The notes beneath the pieces were generated by a model. The model had not been told where the DNA came from. It saw only the letters and a list, made by a program, of their open reading frames with translations, and ran no database searches. A program made the translations under genes and the position numbers. 20,187 nt of DNA from the NCBI GenBank assembly GCA_054661495.1, contig BAAFSQ010000183.1, forward strand, positions 1-20,187, read 5' to 3'. Below, in pieces: positions 16,818-20,187 of the stretch; the stretch's first letter is position 1, and each line of letters begins with the position of its first letter. Origin of the DNA: Zygophlyctis sp. KS116. Taxonomy: Eukaryota; Chytridiomycota.

Positions 16818-17825
16818 CTATTTAGAAAAATATAAAACTAATAGAAAAAGTCCAGTTGATAGAAAAAAGAGAGTTGAATATCTGGCTAAGAAACCTGTTA
16901 CTTTTGCATTTGAAAGTTCCTGATTAAGATCTTGGAACACCCTTGATGCTTCCAACAAGGAATAATTGTCATCATCCACGTCCGAAGTTAAAAGCCTAGA
17001 GTTTATCAATTCATGAATTAAATCTTGACTTATTACATGAGATTGGACAAATGATTGCAATCTATGATCCATTGATAGTAGCGATTTTTGACTTAAAAAC
17101 TCTACTTGCCCTTGTAATGTCATCAAATAGCTATATTCAAGCTTTTCAATATCTTCTTTACTTTCTGCAAATCGCATTTCTTCTATCCATGCATGAATTT
17201 TAATAATCCAAGCAATCATATCATTGGCTAATTGAATTTCATATTCAATTTGCAACCACTGTACTAAAAAGTCATTATTTTTACCCTGTTTTTTCAACTT
17301 TTCGAGAGCAGTATCATTAAGAAATACCAACCCATCAAGTCCTTGGAATAGCATTGACTTTTTCATTGCAAGATCATCAATAATTGCTAAAATTCTTTCA
17401 TATGCCGGTTGAAGATTGAACTCTTTAATCTTATTCAAATGGGAGATATCCATCTGATAAAGATTCTCTAGTACAGTTTTTGCTTCCCTTTTATTCAATG
17501 AATGATATAATTGATTTCGATAAATTTCTAAAAGTCTCTTATTAAGATCAATCTGTGCTGCTCTTGCGACGTTTGAGATGAGTGTCCGATTTAAGGATTT
17601 CCCTTTATATTTTGACAGAATTCCTGGAACTTGTTTTTGAAAGTCATCATGACTATTCTTCAAAAGAATGAGAATGCTGTTTCCCCATGACTGTCCTTTA
17701 ACCTTTTCGGACATACTTGCATGCAATTGATCAGTCAATTCTTTAGCGAATGCATTAGGATTATGTTGGGTTTTTGACAGTAATACATTAATATTCAGTA
17801 AAAAGACTAATAGACAGACAAACAT
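16818..17825 (-). CDS. Uncharacterised secretory-pathway membrane protein, largely helical
   Basis: I do not recognise this intronless gene of 335 residues. It begins with a hydrophobic leader (residues 1-17, MFVCLLVFLLNINVLLS), likely a signal peptide or first membrane helix. It ends with a membrane helix (~313-333) followed only by a short Ser-Lys tail. Between them lie about 290 residues of amphipathic helix with heptad-like spacing, few glycines and no cysteine after Cys4. The topology suggests a single-pass ER or nuclear-envelope protein with a helical lumenal domain, or one with both ends in the membrane. Layout is reminiscent of Kar5-type nuclear-fusion proteins, but no conserved motif supports that, and the Cys-rich Kar5 signature is absent. 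It sits in tandem between transaldolase (34 bp upstream) and MINDY4 (49 bp downstream). Confidence 0.72.
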   Translation of the reverse strand: MFVCLLVFLLNINVLLSKTQHNPNAFAKELTDQLHASMSEKVKGQSWGNSILILLKNSHDDFQKQVPGILSKYKGKSLNRTLISNVARAAQIDLNKRLLEIYRNQLYHSLNKREAKTVLENLYQMDISHLNKIKEFNLQPAYERILAIIDDLAMKKSMLFQGLDGLVFLNDTALEKLKKQGKNNDFLVQWLQIEYEIQLANDMIAWIIKIHAWIEEMRFAESKEDIEKLEYSYLMTLQGQVEFLSQKSLLSMDHRLQSFVQSHVISQDLIHELINSRLLTSDVDDDNYSLLEASRVFQDLNQELSNAKVTGFLARYSTLFFLSTGLFLLVLYFSK

Positions 17826-17859
17826 TCTAATCTAAAATTTTCAATAGAAAAAAACTTTT

Positions 17860-18899
17860 TTAAATCATTGAAGAAATCAAATCCGCAAGTTTTTGACCAT
17901 CTTGTCCAAACTTTCGAATCCCTTCAGCCAATTTCTCTGTAGCCTAATCATTAAAAAGTAAAATCACCATTGCATCTTCATTTAAAGCCCATCTAAAACT
18001 TTTTTCATCATAGAAAATCTTTTCCAAGGCTAAAGATTTTGCATTTTCTGGAGATAAACGTCTTTCAAGTTTATCAATAGACATTAATGACAATTCTTGT
18101 AAAAGAGAAGGAGAAATTGTCAAATAATCAATTCCTGATAATTCAATAATTTCAGAGACTGATCTAAAAGACGCTATAAATAAATCCTAGTAAAAATTAC
18201 CACCCATTACAATTGTTTTATATCCAAACTTTTTATAATAATTGTAAATAATAGCAACCGATAGTACTCCTGGATCTTCTTTTCCAGTATAATCTTTTTT
18301 AAATTCCTTTTTAAACCAATCTAAAATTCTACCAACAAAGGGAGAAATTAGAGTCACGTTTGCCTCTGCACACGCGACTGCTTGAGCAAAAGAAAAAAGT
18401 AGAGTTAAATTGCAGTGAATCCCATACTGAGATTCTAAAATCTTTGCAGCTTGAATCCCTTCCCTAGAATTTAAAACCTTTAAATTTACCATGTAGAAGC
18501 CAATTTAATCAAAATCCGATCTTTAGAAATCCCAACTTCATCATACATTTGAATTAATTTTCTAGCCTTTTCCACAGATCCATTAATATCAAACGAGAGT
18601 CTTGCATCTACTTCTGTAGAAACTCTTCCTGGTACAATTTTCAAGATTTCAGTCCCAAAATTAACCAGTAATTTATCAAAAGCCATAGATTGAATTTCTA
18701 GGATATTGTCCGAATTCTTCTTTGCATAATCGATTGCAGATTCAATTAAAAACTTGTATTCTGGTTTCTGACTTGCCGCCAATATCAGAGACGGATTCGT
18801 TGTTGCGTCTTGGGGCGTATAATTCTTGATTGAAGCGAAATCCCCAGTGTCTGCAACTATTGTTGTCATTGACTTTAGCGCATCCAAAACTGAAACCAT
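17860..18899 (-). CDS. TAL1: Transaldolase
   Basis: Transaldolase moves a dihydroxyacetone unit between sugar phosphates in the non-oxidative pentose phosphate pathway. Four exons (18899-18490, 18463-18201, 18173-17968, 17943-17860) give 320 residues, the standard length. Key motifs are DATTNPSLI near the N-terminus, DARLSFD, and [11 protein letters not shown] with the Schiff-base lysine at residue 132, the same number as in E. coli Tal[20 protein letters not shown] and [11 protein letters not shown] follow, then MGASF, which is restored only by splicing. The introns are 26, 27 and 24 nt; the last starts with the rarer GTGA. The middle one ignores a CTAG at nt 14. An in-frame ATG 15 bases upstream (18914) would add five residues. 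The gene is divergent from the FCP1-like gene with only 31 bp between starts. Confidence 0.97.
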
Positions 18900-18930
18900 T
18901 TTTAGGGCTTTCATTAGGTTAAACTGTGAA
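18900..18930. promoter_or_regulatory. 31-bp divergent promoter interval
   Basis: Transaldolase (-) and the FCP1-like gene (+) start only 31 bp apart, or 16 bp apart if the upstream transaldolase ATG is used. Both promoters and 5' leaders must therefore overlap each other or the neighbouring coding sequence. A TTAGGG core is present at 18902-18907. No TATA box is visible. Confidence 0.4.
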
Positions 18931-20187
18931 ATGCAACAGAAAATCCAAGAAAAACTAAATACTCTTCTCAAAATACCTCAAAAGAAATTCAAAAAGAGGA
19001 AATTTGAAGATTTAAAGGAAAACGAACATTCTATTCTCTTCTCAAAAGAGTCTGCAGACTGTACTGTTCTTGGATGGAGTCCAAATTTTAATTTAGAAAC
19101 TGCAGAATATTCTGAAAAATTCAAATTAAATGTTTCCCATGTCTCAAAATTAAAAGGCGGTCATCACTTTATTCTAGAGTCTAATTACGCTCTAAATCAT
19201 ATTTTACACAATTCTTTTGCTGCATTGCTGAAAAGTATTAAATTTGGTCACACATTTACATTTTATTGGCCTCAAGCACAGTTTTTTAATGAGTCTGCAG
19301 GACTTAAAATTTCTTGTTTTACAAAAATTAAAGAAACTAGGACAGGTGAAGATTGGGAATTGCATTTAAGAGCTAAAAAGGATAAAAGTTGTGTTCTAGG
19401 ATATCTATTAAAAGTAAAATTGTTTTTTTATAAATTTTTTAGCGTGCAGAAATACAAAGGGTAATTGATGAAAAGGCGTTATCACTCTTGAAATCTAGGA
19501 AATTACCTCTAATATTGGATTTAGATGATACTTTAATTCGTGTAGTGGATAAAACAGGGTCTAATAAAGTGTTTCCTTTCTCACAATTGGATTTGGGTAA
19601 ATTTAAAATTTTAAATAATCTAGTTAAAAATAGGACAAGAGAATTAAAAGATGGTAGAAAGGTGGTGCTGGCATCAAAAGTTTTGGAGTTTTTAAGATGG
19701 GCTAAACAGTTTTTTGAAATTTCTATATGCTCATTGGGTGATTTGGATTATGTAAATCAAGTGATTAGAGTCTTGGATCCTAATAATTCTTATATTAAAG
19801 GTGTTGTTTATTCTGCAAGAGATGAATATCTCTATCTAAATCAAAATCAAACTCAGAATACAAAAGTCAGAGTTGCTCCAAAGGATGTTCGATCGCTTTT
19901 AGCTTTCAGTGAAGTGTCTCAGATTTTGTTAGAGCCAATCATTGTAGATGATATTGTAAATATGTGGATTCCTCAACAGCGAGACTCGGTTATTGTAAAT
20001 TTTTTAGATTAAGAAATAGAATGTCCGTGAAGTTAAAGGATCTTCTCTTTGGGATGTCAATTTCTTTCCAATCGTGACTTTCTGTTTGGAAGAAGTTCAC
20101 AAATCATTTTTTCACAAGTATGATGCCTGGTGTTTTGATAAAGAACGCGAAATTCCCAGCACTGTCACTTCCTACAAGGAATTTTTA
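18931..20187 (+). CDS. FCP1-like DxDxT (HAD superfamily) phosphatase, 3' end beyond window
   Basis: Three exons are visible: 18931-19413, 19443-19994 and 20020 to beyond the window end, with introns of 29 and 25 nt, giving 401 residues so far. Residues ~176-190 hold the catalytic motif [10 protein letters not shown] (DxDxT, nucleophile the first Asp), and the late motif VDDIVNMW matches the FCP1 second acidic motif. After it, WDVNFFP and a [13 protein letters not shown] segment resemble FCP1, where a helix before the BRCT region has IHxxFF. FCP1 removes phosphate from the RNA polymerase II C-terminal domain. The N-terminal ~160 residues begin with a basic cluster (KKFKKRKF, possible nuclear signal) and are not recognised. 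The start at 18931 is chosen because the frame opens upstream only inside the transaldolase gene. Whether a BRCT domain follows cannot be seen here. FCP1 versus a CPL-type paralogue is not settled. Confidence 0.84.

Noticed and set aside
16818-17825. Assignment as Kar5 nuclear-fusion protein
   Set aside because: Only the general topology is similar; the conserved cysteines and any shared motif are absent.
1-20187. tRNA, rRNA, CRISPR, transposon or prophage features
   Set aside because: No cloverleaf with matching A and B boxes, no repeat-spacer array, no transposase or reverse transcriptase motifs and no long terminal or inverted repeats were seen.

Overview
This is a compact, AT-rich eukaryotic nuclear window. 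I read 15 protein-coding genes in 20.2 kb, on both strands, with spacers mostly of 6 to 60 bp. Twelve of the 15 genes are interrupted by ultrashort spliceosomal introns: 36 reconstructed, 23 to 33 nt, most often 24 to 27. When these are removed, fragmented reading frames join into full-length conserved proteins. The gene set (COG5, a Sit4-associated SAPS protein, fungal-type dCMP deaminase with an N-terminal P-loop domain, MINDY-4 deubiquitinase, a three-KH-domain protein, transaldolase, an FCP1-like phosphatase, an arrestin, a Ctr transporter) and the standard stop codons suggest an early-diverging fungus. A Rozella/Cryptomycota-type genome would fit the base composition, gene density and tiny introns, but this placement is inference, not proof.

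Layout. 1-1545 (-): helical protein of unknown function, C-terminus cut by the window edge. 1592-3140 (+): arrestin-fold protein with a C-terminal SH3 domain. 3157-3944 (+): four-helix DUF599 membrane protein. 3970-4990 (+): dCMP deaminase. 4997-6329 (-): three-KH RNA-binding protein. 6518-7519 (+): unknown basic, Ser-rich protein. 7568-10022 (+): COG5 in eight exons. 10055-10828 (+): TLC-domain membrane protein. 10825-11189 (-): small Ctr-type protein whose stop codon interlocks with that of the TLC gene. 11276-11722 (-): secreted CAP/PR-1 protein. 11723-12146: the only long spacer, with repeats, hairpins and a TATA-like box. 12147-14831 (+): SAPS-family PP6/Sit4 regulatory subunit in 12 exons. 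14878-16768 (-): MINDY-4 deubiquitinase with LisH in six exons. 16818-17825 (-): unknown secretory-pathway membrane protein. 17860-18899 (-): transaldolase in four exons. 18931-20187+ (+): FCP1-like DxDxT phosphatase, cut by the window edge.

The genes are not an operon or a biosynthetic cluster. They are housekeeping functions: Golgi retrograde tethering, phosphatase regulation, nucleotide and pentose-phosphate metabolism, deubiquitination, transcription-linked dephosphorylation and membrane transport. The most unusual features are the intron size regime, one COG5 intron that does not fit GT-AG, the arrestin-SH3 architecture, a Ctr protein lacking its methionine selectivity motif, and an internal duplication in the SAPS protein.
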